Translations under genes and position numbers: made by a program
Notes under the pieces: generated by a model
The model's database searches: none
The model's input: the letters and a program-made list of their open reading frames with translations, nothing else
Told to the model about the DNA's origin: nothing
Part shown: positions 42,922-50,359 of the stretch, in pieces
Numbering within the stretch: the first letter of the stretch is position 1
Layout: each line of letters opens with the position of its first letter
Assembly: GCF_004340905.1 (NCBI RefSeq)
Contig: NZ_SLXD01000009.1
Coordinates: forward strand, 124,001-188,000
Direction: 5' to 3'
DNA: 64,000 nt
Origin: Rubrivivax gelatinosus
Lineage (GTDB): Bacteria; Pseudomonadota; Gammaproteobacteria; Burkholderiales; Burkholderiaceae_C

Positions 42922-43958
42922 CGCACGACGAGCTCGATCACCGGCCGCGCCGCGCGCGGGTAGAAACGCGCCGCGGCGTGCACGCGCCGGCCGCCCACGG
43001 CATACGGCGTGCTGCCGGCCACGAGCAGCACGCGGTGTTCGCCGTTGGGGATGCGCCGCGTCGTCGCGCTGGTCGGGGCGGCGAAGACGAAGTCGGCGCT
43101 GCCGCCGGCGTCGATCGCGGCCGCCGAGGCCGGCGTCGTGTGGCGGCGCCAGCGCCCGCCGCCGCTGGCGGTCTCCCAGACCAGCAGCGACACCGCCAGC
43201 GCGCTGCCGGCCGGGATCGCGCCGGCGCCGGCGTTGTGCACGCGCACCGTCCAGCCGACCAGGTCCACGCTCCAGTCGTCGGGCGCGACGGCGCGCACGA
43301 GGTCGGCCGTGGCCTCGTCGTCGGGCGGCGGCACGCTCGTGCCGACGGCGTTGTCGGAGCCCAGGCTGGTGATCGTCCAGTCCGCGTTCTCGTCGGCCGG
43401 CAGGCCCAGGCGCCAGCCGTGGTTCAGCGCGTCGTCGGCGTCGCCGTCGAGCGAGACGTTGCCCCAGCCGTCGCGCAGCAGGTCGCCGCCGGCCTGGCCG
43501 TCGAGCTGGCGGCGCAGGCCCTTGTTCAGGGACTCGGCCGGGTCGTCGAGCGCGAACTCGTCGCCGGAGCCGTCGCTGCGCCCGTCGGCCGCCGGCGTCG
43601 GGTCGAAGACCGGCGCGCGCGGGCGCAGGCAGGGCATCAGGCCGGCGGCGACGACGCTGCGGTCGCCGCGGCACTCGTCGGCGTCGACCAGCGACGCGCG
43701 TGCGGTCAGCTCCAGCACCGAGGCCGGCAGGCGGCCGTTCTCGGCGACGAACCCCGCCAGCCGCACCTCGCCGCCCCAGGCCGGGGCCGCACGGCCGACG
43801 ACGGCCTCGACGAGGGCGTCCAGGCGGCGCTCGGTGGTCTGGCGCCGCGCCTGCTGGTCGCGGCCGCCGACCAGCGCCATCGACACCATCGCCGTCGCGC
43901 CCAGCAGCGCCACGACGAGCAGCATCTCGATCAGCGTGAAGCCGCCGGCGCGTGTCAT
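42918..43958 (-). CDS. Prepilin-like protein 3 (minor pseudopilin)
   Basis: Protein of 346 residues with a six-residue leader and a type IV prepilin cleavage site, G6 then FTLIEMLLVVALLGATAM, with Glu at +5. The remaining ~315 residues form a large globular domain with four cysteines including the pairs near CRGDRS and MPCLRP, probably disulfide-bonded. The size is large for a minor pseudopilin and recalls GspK or a tip protein, but GspK lacks Glu5. It could therefore be a tip-adhesin or cargo-contact subunit. ATGA overlaps join it to the unknown exported gene upstream and the PilM/N-like gene downstream. Confidence 0.8.
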   Translation of the reverse strand: MTRAGGFTLIEMLLVVALLGATAMVSMALVGGRDQQARRQTTERRLDALVEAVVGRAAPAWGGEVRLAGFVAENGRLPASVLELTARASLVDADECRGDRSVVAAGLMPCLRPRAPVFDPTPAADGRSDGSGDEFALDDPAESLNKGLRRQLDGQAGGDLLRDGWGNVSLDGDADDALNHGWRLGLPADENADWTITSLGSDNAVGTSVPPPDDEATADLVRAVAPDDWSVDLVGWTVRVHNAGAGAIPAGSALAVSLLVWETASGGGRWRRHTTPASAAAIDAGGSADFVFAAPTSATTRRIPNGEHRVLLVAGSTPYAVGGRRVHAAARFYPRAARPVIELVVR

Positions 43959-44425
43959 CGCTCGGGGGCGGCGGCGCCGAAGCTGGTCACGACCAGCGCC
44001 GGCCCGCGCGCGAAGTTGTAGACGTGGAAGGCGTAGAAGCGGCGCGTCTGCCCGGGGCGCAGCTCGCGCGCCAGGCGCGCGGCGGCGCCGTCGTCGATGT
44101 AGGCGACCAGGGTCTCGCCGCGGCCGTAGCGCAGCAGCACCGCCTGGCTGACGCGCGGCGGCTCGCTGACGTGCATCAGCTGCAGTGCCTGCTGCAGGTA
44201 CTCGGCCTTCTGCGGCCGCGGCGGTGCCGCCAGCTCGGCGTCGAACTGCACGCCGTAGGGCTGCAGGATGATGCGCTGCGGCGTGCGCGCCGCGGGCACG
44301 AAGGTCTCGAGGCGGATCTCGCGGAACTCCTGCGTCGGGTCCGGCGCGGCGGAGGCGGGCGCCGCGGCCGCCGCGAAGGGCAGGGTGATGGCGAGGGCCG
44401 CCAGCAGCATCAGGATGCGCGTCAT
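43955..44425 (-). CDS. Unknown exported protein within the filament operon
   Basis: Protein of 156 residues with a Sec signal peptide (RILMLLAALAITLPFAAAAAP, cleavage near 23-27). The mature part has no pilin motif, no cysteine and no known domain. It contains two mixed beta/alpha regions (LETFVPAARTPQRIILQPYGVQFDAEL; SQAVLLRYGRGETLVAYIDDGAAARLARELRPGQTRRF). It sits between two prepilin genes, two bases after the first and overlapping the second, so it is probably a periplasmic chaperone or accessory of filament assembly, or a cargo. I recognise no homologue. Confidence 0.65.
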   Translation of the reverse strand: MTRILMLLAALAITLPFAAAAAPASAAPDPTQEFREIRLETFVPAARTPQRIILQPYGVQFDAELAAPPRPQKAEYLQQALQLMHVSEPPRVSQAVLLRYGRGETLVAYIDDGAAARLARELRPGQTRRFYAFHVYNFARGPALVVTSFGAAAPER

Positions 44426-44427
44426 CG

Positions 44428-45333
44428 TCACTCCAGGCAGATGACGACGTCGTCGCGGCCGGCTTCGGTGGCGGCGTTGGCGTCGCAGGGGGCGTCGGCG
44501 GCGAAACCGCCCCAGCGGCCGTCGCTGCCGGTCCAGGCGACGCGCACGCGGCCCGACGCCGGTCCGAAATACAGCAGCGGCCGCGGGTGGCTGCCTTCGT
44601 CGTGGGCCGCCGGGTCGTAGCCGCCGGCGGTGGCGGCCAGCGTGTGCCAGCGCCAGCGGCAGCCGTCCTGCAGCCGGCTGCAGTCGGCGCCCGCGGCGTC
44701 GACGGCCTGCAGCGCCGTGCCGGCCGGCAGGCCGCGCAGGTCGCGCTGCAGTTCGCCGCCGAGCGGGTCGCCGCCGGTGGCGTCCAGGCCGTCGCCGACG
44801 TCGACCCAGCCGGTCGACTCGGGGCGCAGGTAGGGGCCGCGCCAGCCGCGGCCCGACAGCGGATCCCAGCGCTGCAGGCGGCCGAGCGCGTGGTTGGCGC
44901 ACAGCCGCGGGGCGTTCACCAGGCTCCAGAGGTTGGCCGGGTGGGCGAACCAGCGGGCGCGCCAGGTCTCGACGTCGCCGGAGCCCAGCGCCAGCGCGGG
45001 CAGGCTGGAGCGCAGCCACAGGCCCTCGCCGGTGTCGCTGCAGGACACGGTGCCGGCGCTGCCGGACTCGACGTTCGTGGCCGAGGCCAGCGCGAACGGG
45101 CCGCTGCCGGGCCAGTGGCCGGTGTCGTCGCGGAAGTGGCGCAGCGCCTGGGCGAGCTGGCGCAGCTGGACCTGCGCCAGGCGCGCCTGGGCGTCGCGCT
45201 GCACGCCGGCGTAGGCCGACCAGCCGAGCGCCGCGACGGCGGCGAGCACGGCCACGACGATCAGCAGCTCGGTCAGCGTGAATCCACGGACGGGGCGTGC
45301 CGGCGGCGGCGGGCACGCGGGGAACGACGGCAT
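44428..45333 (-). CDS. Prepilin-like protein 2
   Basis: Protein of 301 residues with a 17-residue Pro-rich leader ending in G17, then FTLTELLIVVAVLAAVAALG with Glu at +5, a canonical prepilin peptidase substrate. After the N-terminal helix comes a large globular domain with cysteines (VSCSDTG, RLCANHALG, DCSRLQDGCR, DAPCDAN, VVICLE), likely in disulfides. It lies 98 bp downstream of the prepilin-like 1 gene and 2 bp upstream of the unknown exported gene. It is larger than a typical major pilin (150-180 residues), which argues for a specialised minor subunit. Confidence 0.82.
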   Translation of the reverse strand: MPSFPACPPPPARPVRGFTLTELLIVVAVLAAVAALGWSAYAGVQRDAQARLAQVQLRQLAQALRHFRDDTGHWPGSGPFALASATNVESGSAGTVSCSDTGEGLWLRSSLPALALGSGDVETWRARWFAHPANLWSLVNAPRLCANHALGRLQRWDPLSGRGWRGPYLRPESTGWVDVGDGLDATGGDPLGGELQRDLRGLPAGTALQAVDAAGADCSRLQDGCRWRWHTLAATAGGYDPAAHDEGSHPRPLLYFGPASGRVRVAWTGSDGRWGGFAADAPCDANAATEAGRDDVVICLE

Positions 45334-45431
45334 CGGACGGCAGGCGGTATCGGGGTGACGGCAGGCGCGGCGCGCCTCGTGGGCGCGCCGCGCGTGGCCC
45401 GCGGCTGGCGCGGGCCCGGGGACTCAGGGCG

Positions 45432-46418
45432 TCAGAGCGTGCTGCGCGTGCCGTCCCACTCGCCGAGTTCCTCGTCCTTGGTGTCGCCGGCGCCGTCGAT
45501 GATGGCCTGCAGGCGCACTTCGGAGGCTTCGGTGTCGACGTTCAGCAGGGCGACGAAGCGGTTGTATTCGTCCTTCGTCACGTGGCGGTAGACCGGCACC
45601 GTGGTCATCGCGCCGCGCTTCTCGGGGTTGAACAGCGAGGTGTCCGGGCCGATGCCCAGCGCCACCAGGTACTGGGTCTGGCTGGCGCCGATCGCGGCCT
45701 TGGTGGTGTCGGCGTTGACGCGCGCCGGCTCTTCCCAGAGCTGCAGCACCTGGTCGGTGGCGGTGGCGCTGATCGTGTAGTTGGTGTCGAAGCCGCAGCC
45801 GTTGGCGCTGGTCGCGCTGCGGTAGATCGTCGCCGCGGTGACGTCGTTGCCCTTGTTGGTGATCAGCGTGCGGATGCCGGTGGCCGAGCAGTCGCCGGCG
45901 CCGTCGGCGCCGTTGGGGTCGGCGGCGCTGTTGAGCAGGCGCACCGTGCTCACGCCGGCGTCCACCAGCAGCGAGGCGACGTCGGCCGGGATCGTCGTCG
46001 GCGCCAGGCTGGCGGCGAGGTCGGCGTTGATGACGTCGGTGTCCACCGCGCCGGCGGACGTGGCGCCGACCAGCGTGTCGGTGCCGTTGCGCATCAGCGA
46101 GTCGAAGTTCGACGGCAGCATGCCGTCGTTGAGCACCTGGTAGGTGGAGATGCCCTTCATCAGCTCGTCCATCATCGCCACGTGGGCGGCGGCGGAGGCC
46201 TGGCGGTCGGTGTCGCGCAGCAGGATGGTGGCGGTGCCGGCGATGGCCGCGATGATCGCGACGACGACCAGCAGCTCGAGCAGCGTGAAGCCGCCCTGCT
46301 TGCCCTTGATCTTCTTCAGGCGCTTCTTCGCCCAGGGCTGGGCGACGAGGGCGGGATCGATGGCATCGACGACGGCGGCACGTTGTTCGCGGCTCAGCGC
46401 GAGGAGCTTGTTCAGCAT
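45432..46418 (-). CDS. Prepilin-like protein 1 with 43-residue leader
   Basis: Protein of 328 residues; the cleavage site is G43 then FTLLELLVVVAIIAAIAGTA with Glu at +5. The leader (residues 1-43) is unusually long and has an acidic/amphipathic front (LALSREQRAAVVDAIDPALV) and a basic stretch (KKRLKKIKGKQGG). A mature ~285-residue domain rich in Thr, Ala and Asp has two cysteine-containing regions. The ATG at 46418 follows AAGGAACTCCC, a good ribosome binding site. It is first in the filament operon and the probable major subunit. An in-frame start upstream exists but has no ribosome binding site. Confidence 0.8.
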   Translation of the reverse strand: MLNKLLALSREQRAAVVDAIDPALVAQPWAKKRLKKIKGKQGGFTLLELLVVVAIIAAIAGTATILLRDTDRQASAAAHVAMMDELMKGISTYQVLNDGMLPSNFDSLMRNGTDTLVGATSAGAVDTDVINADLAASLAPTTIPADVASLLVDAGVSTVRLLNSAADPNGADGAGDCSATGIRTLITNKGNDVTAATIYRSATSANGCGFDTNYTISATATDQVLQLWEEPARVNADTTKAAIGASQTQYLVALGIGPDTSLFNPEKRGAMTTVPVYRHVTKDEYNRFVALLNVDTEASEVRLQAIIDGAGDTKDEELGEWDGTRSTL

Positions 46419-46444
46419 GGGAGTTCCTTGAATGAGAGAAGTCG

Positions 46445-46462
46445 GCGGGACGCTCGTCCCGC
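46445..46462. repeat. Perfect 8-2-8 inverted repeat upstream of prepilin 1
   Basis: GCGGGACG, CT and CGTCCCGC form a perfect palindrome 26 bases before the prepilin 1 ATG. It could be a protein-binding operator, an mRNA 5'-leader hairpin, or a weak terminator of the small gene upstream. There is no T-tract. Confidence 0.5.
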
Positions 46463-46554
46463 TGACGCCATCCGCCACCCCCTCGGTGCCGCCAGACGAC
46501 GTCCGGATCCTCTTCACGACGGCCGGGGCCACCCCGGTCCGTTGGGCCAGGCGC

Positions 46555-46875
46555 TCAGCGCTGGCGTCGATCGCCGCCGCGGCGGCGATCCTCGAACGCG
46601 ATCGGAAGCTGGCTGCGGCGCCGGTCGGCACCGGCGCGGCGTTCACCGGCCGTGCTGCCGGCAGCCGCCTCGACGACCTTCCACACGCCCCAGCGCAGCG
46701 GCTGGCGTTCGCTGTAGTCGACGACGAAGCGGTGCTGCTTGCCGCAGTGCAGGATGACTTCCTTCTGTCCCTTCTTCAGCAACCGCATCTCGATGCGGAT
46801 CTCGCCGAAGCCGTCGTGGGCGAACAGATCCTCGTAGATCCGCACGAGTCGGTTGAGGACGTCCTGGTTGGTCAT
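46555..46875 (-). CDS. Small protein with two RRxGxDRR motifs, unknown
   Basis: Protein of about 106 residues beginning MTNQDVLNRLVRIYEDLFAH, with a small mixed alpha/beta core (FGEIRIEMRLLKKGQKEVILHCGKQHRFVVDY) and a tail with two basic-acidic motifs, ERRAGADRR and DRRRGGDRR. Such E-R-R-x-G-x-D-R-R motifs recur in proteobacterial signalling and PilZ-neighbour proteins, but their function is not established. It is the first minus-strand gene after the Fur-like region and precedes the filament operon by 136 bp. A GCAGGG ribosome binding site fits ATG 46875; ATGs at 46878 and 46896 are alternatives. Confidence 0.62.
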   Translation of the reverse strand: MTNQDVLNRLVRIYEDLFAHDGFGEIRIEMRLLKKGQKEVILHCGKQHRFVVDYSERQPLRWGVWKVVEAAAGSTAGERRAGADRRRSQLPIAFEDRRRGGDRRQR

Positions 46876-46923
46876 CATCCCTGCGGCAGGCCGCATCAGT
46901 TCTTTGCGTTGGTTGCAATCCTA

Positions 46924-47054
46924 AATGAGAATGCGTCTCAACCGCAACATGGGCACCCCGCAGTCAGGGGGGCGCACCGTGACTCGCGCTTTACACGACA
47001 GGCCCTGGATGACAAGTTTCATTACGAATGCAAAGGCGAATGAGTCGCATTAGC
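46924..47054. promoter_or_regulatory. Fur-box-like sites in the divergent filament/TonB-receptor control region
   Basis: TGAGAATGCGTCTCA (46926-46940) is an interrupted inverted repeat close to the TGAGAATnATTCTCA form of Fur sites. GCGAATGAGTCGCATTAGC (47036-47054) agrees with the 19-bp consensus at about 12 positions. They lie between the small RRxGxDRR gene on the minus strand and the TonB receptor on the plus strand, and could control both directions. The rest of this ~260-bp gap shows no gene. Confidence 0.5.
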
Positions 47055-47134
47055 GATGGATTCGGATAATCCCTGGCATGGACTGGCTGCGGCCCTCGGC
47101 GCGCCGGTCCTTCACAAGCCACAGGAAAACTCGC

Positions 47135-49315
47135 ATGTCCAAGCTCTCCGCGCATCGCCGCGGCCGAATCCGCACGACCGCCGCCGCCGCGCTCGCCGCC
47201 TGCGCGGCCGTCGCTCAGGCCCAGCCCGCCCCCGAGACCGGCGCGCTGCCGACGCTGGTCGTCACCGCCTCGGGCTTCGAGCAGGAGCTGCGCCAGGCGC
47301 CGGCGTCGATCACGGTGATCACGCGCGAGGATCTGCAGACCCGCCAGTTCCGCGACCTGGCCGAGGCGCTGCAGGACGTCGAAGGGGTCGACGTGCGCGG
47401 CGGCACCGGCAAGACCGGCGGCCTGGACATCAGCATCCGCGGCCTGCCCAGCGAGTACACGCTGGTGCTGATCGACGGCCGGCGCCAGAACGTCGCCGGC
47501 GACGTCACGCCCAACGGCTTCGGCGCCGCGCTCAACAGCTTCATGCCGCCGGTGGCGGCGATCGAGCGCATCGAGATCATCCGCGGCCCGATGTCCACGC
47601 TGTACGGCTCGGACGCGCTGGGCGGCGTCGTCAACATCATCACGCGCAAGGTCGGCCGCGAATGGGCGGGCAGCGCCGGCGTCACCGTCGGCGTGCCCGA
47701 GGCCGGCGACGAAGGCCTGCAGCGCAAGGCCGACATCTATCTGAGCGGCCCGCTGGTGGCCGACACACTGGGTCTGCAGCTGCGCGGCAACGTCTACGAC
47801 CGCAACGCCTCGGAGCGCATCTGGAGCAGCGGCAATGCCCGCGACCCGCGCCCCGGCGAGAGCCTGCAGAGCAGCGTCGGCGCCAAGCTGACGCTGACGC
47901 CCGGCCAGGGCCAGGACCTCTGGCTCGACCTGGACCAGGCGCGCACGCGTTACGACAACGCCGACTGCCGGCTCGGCGGCGTCGACTACCTGAACTGCGC
48001 CACCGGCGCGGCCACCACCACCGCCGTCGGCTACCGCGACGAGCTGCGTTTCAACCGCGACCAGGTCGCGCTGGGTCACAGCAGCCGGCTGCCCTTCGGT
48101 CTGCTCGAGTCCAGCCTGACACGCAGCGAGACCGAGACGCTGGGACGCACGATTCCGAGCGCCTCGCGCCCGGCGGGCAGCGCCGAGATCGGCCAGGACC
48201 GCGGCCTCGAGACCACCAACCTCGTGCTCGACTCCAAGCTCGTCAGCCCGCTCGGCGAGCGCCACGTGCTGAGCACCGGCCTGCAGTGGTGGAAGGCCGA
48301 GTTCCACGACAGCCTGCTGCCCGAGGACCACGAGCAGACGATGTGGGCCGTCTTCGCCGAGGACGAGTGGCAGCTCGCCGACGGCCTGACGACGACGCTG
48401 GGCGGGCGCTACAACCGCCACGACGCCTTCGGCGGCGAGTTCAGCCCGCGCGCCTACCTCGTCTGGGACGCGGCGCCGGGCTGGACGCTCAAGGGCGGCC
48501 TCAGCGGCGGCTTCAAGGCGCCGCGCCTGAACCAGCTGATCGACGGCGTCTCGGGCATCGGCGGTCAGGGCACGGTGCTGGCGATCGGCAACCCGAACCT
48601 CAAGCCCGAGGTCAGCCGCAGCGCCGAACTCGCCGCGCTCTACGACGGCGGCAAGGCCTGGGGCGGCTCGGTGACGCTGTTCCGCAACAAGATCAAGGAC
48701 CGCATCAGCAGCAGCGGCGGCAGCTGCAGCGTCGACTGGATCTCCAGCTGCAGCGCCAACCCTAGCGCCACCTACGCGATCAACATCGACGAAGGCAAGA
48801 CCTGGGGCGTCGAGCTCGCCGGCCGGCTGGCGCTGGCCGAACGCTGGGCGCTGACCGCCAACTACACCTGGACCGACAGCGAGGCCATCGTCAACGGCGT
48901 CGAGAGCGGCAAGCTCAGCGACACCGCCGAACACGTCGCCAACGTCCAGCTGCGCTGGAACGCCAGCGATCGCTGGAGCGCCTGGCTGCGCGGCGAGTAC
49001 CGCGGCGACAGCCGCCGCTTCGACGGCAAGACCTCGGCGCTGGCCGGCAACGACGCGCTCGAGTACGCCGCGCTCGGCGACCTGAAGGGCTACTCGCTGT
49101 GGCACCTGGGCGGCAGCTACCAGCCGACCAAGACGCTGACGCTGAGCGCCAGCGTGCACAACCTGCTCGACAAGGACTTCGACGACTTCCGCGCCTGGAC
49201 CAACACCAGCGGCCAGGAGGTGCTCGGCAGCCCCTACTACAAGGCGACCAGTTCGGTGCGCGGCACCGCGCCCGCGGGTCGCACCTTCTGGGTCGGCGCC
49301 AACCTGACGTTCTGA
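47135..49315 (+). CDS. TonB-dependent ferric-siderophore receptor (FepA/BfrA-like)
   Basis: Protein of 726 residues: signal peptide (TTAAAALAACAAVAQA), TonB-box-like start TLVVTASGFEQ, a plug domain (APASITVITREDL, ISIRGLPSEYTLVLIDGRRQN, IERIEIIRGPMSTLYGSDALGGVVNIITRK) and a barrel ending in aromatic NLTF. The plug and the long DEVEL-like loops put it near catecholate/hydroxamate siderophore receptors such as FepA and BfrA. The ATG at 47135 has a CAGGAAAACTC ribosome binding site. Fur-box-like repeats precede it, and fbpABC follows within 20 bases, so one iron-controlled operon is likely. No STN signalling domain is present. Confidence 0.9.
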   Translation: MSKLSAHRRGRIRTTAAAALAACAAVAQAQPAPETGALPTLVVTASGFEQELRQAPASITVITREDLQTRQFRDLAEALQDVEGVDVRGGTGKTGGLDISIRGLPSEYTLVLIDGRRQNVAGDVTPNGFGAALNSFMPPVAAIERIEIIRGPMSTLYGSDALGGVVNIITRKVGREWAGSAGVTVGVPEAGDEGLQRKADIYLSGPLVADTLGLQLRGNVYDRNASERIWSSGNARDPRPGESLQSSVGAKLTLTPGQGQDLWLDLDQARTRYDNADCRLGGVDYLNCATGAATTTAVGYRDELRFNRDQVALGHSSRLPFGLLESSLTRSETETLGRTIPSASRPAGSAEIGQDRGLETTNLVLDSKLVSPLGERHVLSTGLQWWKAEFHDSLLPEDHEQTMWAVFAEDEWQLADGLTTTLGGRYNRHDAFGGEFSPRAYLVWDAAPGWTLKGGLSGGFKAPRLNQLIDGVSGIGGQGTVLAIGNPNLKPEVSRSAELAALYDGGKAWGGSVTLFRNKIKDRISSSGGSCSVDWISSCSANPSATYAINIDEGKTWGVELAGRLALAERWALTANYTWTDSEAIVNGVESGKLSDTAEHVANVQLRWNASDRWSAWLRGEYRGDSRRFDGKTSALAGNDALEYAALGDLKGYSLWHLGGSYQPTKTLTLSASVHNLLDKDFDDFRAWTNTSGQEVLGSPYYKATSSVRGTAPAGRTFWVGANLTF

Positions 49316-49333
49316 CCCCCACCAGGAGAAACG

Positions 49334-50359
49334 ATGAAGAACTGGAAGACGACGCTGGCCGTCGGCGCCGTCGCGCTCGCCGCGGCCGGCCAGGCCCTGG
49401 CGCAGGCCGCGCCGCAGCCGGTGACGGTCTACTCGTCGCGCATCGAGCAGCTGCTCAAGCCGACGCTGGACCGCTACACGCAGGAGACCGGCGTGCGCAT
49501 CAACCTGCTGACCGACCGCGGCGGCTCGCTCACCGAGCGCCTGGCCGCCGAAGGCGCCAGCTCGCCGGCCGACGTGCTGATCACCGTCGACATGGGCAAC
49601 CTGTGGAACGCCGCCGAACGCGGCCTGCTGCGCAAGCTGCAGTCGCCGACGCTGGACGCCAACGTGCCGGCCAGCTTGCGCGACCCCGGCAGCCGCTGGT
49701 GGGGGCTGTCGCAGCGCGAACGCACGATCTTCTACGCCGCCGGCAAGGTGCAGCCGTCGCAGCTGTCGACCTACGAGGACCTGGCGCTGCCGAAGTGGAA
49801 GGGCAAGCTGTGCCTGCGCACCGGCAAGCAGACCTACACCCAGTCGCTGGTGGCGATGATGATCGCCAAGCACGGCGAGGCCCGCGCCGAGGAGATCGTG
49901 CGCGGCTGGGTCGCCAACCTCGCGACCGACGTCTTCACCAACGACAACAGCCTGCTCAAGGCGATCGAGGCCGGCCAGTGCGAGGTCGGTATCGCCAACA
50001 CCTACTACTACGGCCGCATCCTGGCGCGCGAGCCCGACTTCAACGCCAAGGTCAAGCTGTTCTGGGCCAACCAGGGCGCCGGCGAGGGCGGGGCGCACGT
50101 CAACCTGTCCGGCGGCGGCGTGACCACGCACGCGCGCAACCCCGAGGGCGGGCGCAAGCTGCTCGAGTGGCTGTCCTCGCAGGGCGTGCAGCGCGACTAC
50201 ACGCACGGCACCTTCGAGAGCCCGATCAACCCGAAGGCCGAGGCCGACCCGATCGTGCAGGCCTGGGGGACGTTCAAGGCGAGCCCGCTGAACGCAGCCG
50301 ACATCGGCTCGCGCCAGGCCGCGGCGATCCGCCTGCTCGACCGCGTTGGCTACCGCTGA
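49334..50359 (+). CDS. fbpA: Ferric iron ABC transporter substrate-binding protein
   Basis: Protein of 341 residues with a signal peptide (TTLAVGAVALAAAGQALAQA), then the FbpA/FutA family motifs (VTVYSSRIEQLLKPTLDRY, GVRINLLTDRGGSL, ADVLITVD, GIANTYYYGRI). The adjacent tyrosines in ANTYYYG correspond to the iron-binding tyrosines of this transferrin-like periplasmic protein family. It captures Fe3+ and hands it to FbpB. The start at 49334 has an AGGAGAAAC ribosome binding site. Its 3' end overlaps fbpB by 14 bp. Confidence 0.94.
   Translation: MKNWKTTLAVGAVALAAAGQALAQAAPQPVTVYSSRIEQLLKPTLDRYTQETGVRINLLTDRGGSLTERLAAEGASSPADVLITVDMGNLWNAAERGLLRKLQSPTLDANVPASLRDPGSRWWGLSQRERTIFYAAGKVQPSQLSTYEDLALPKWKGKLCLRTGKQTYTQSLVAMMIAKHGEARAEEIVRGWVANLATDVFTNDNSLLKAIEAGQCEVGIANTYYYGRILAREPDFNAKVKLFWANQGAGEGGAHVNLSGGGVTTHARNPEGGRKLLEWLSSQGVQRDYTHGTFESPINPKAEADPIVQAWGTFKASPLNAADIGSRQAAAIRLLDRVGYR

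Noticed and set aside
34193..46418. Calling the filament cluster an ordinary type II secretion system
   Set aside because: It has a PilT-type ATPase, a PilM/N-type fusion and an MshL-like short secretin, and no recognisable GspC/GspK/GspG set, so the plain T2SS label does not fit.
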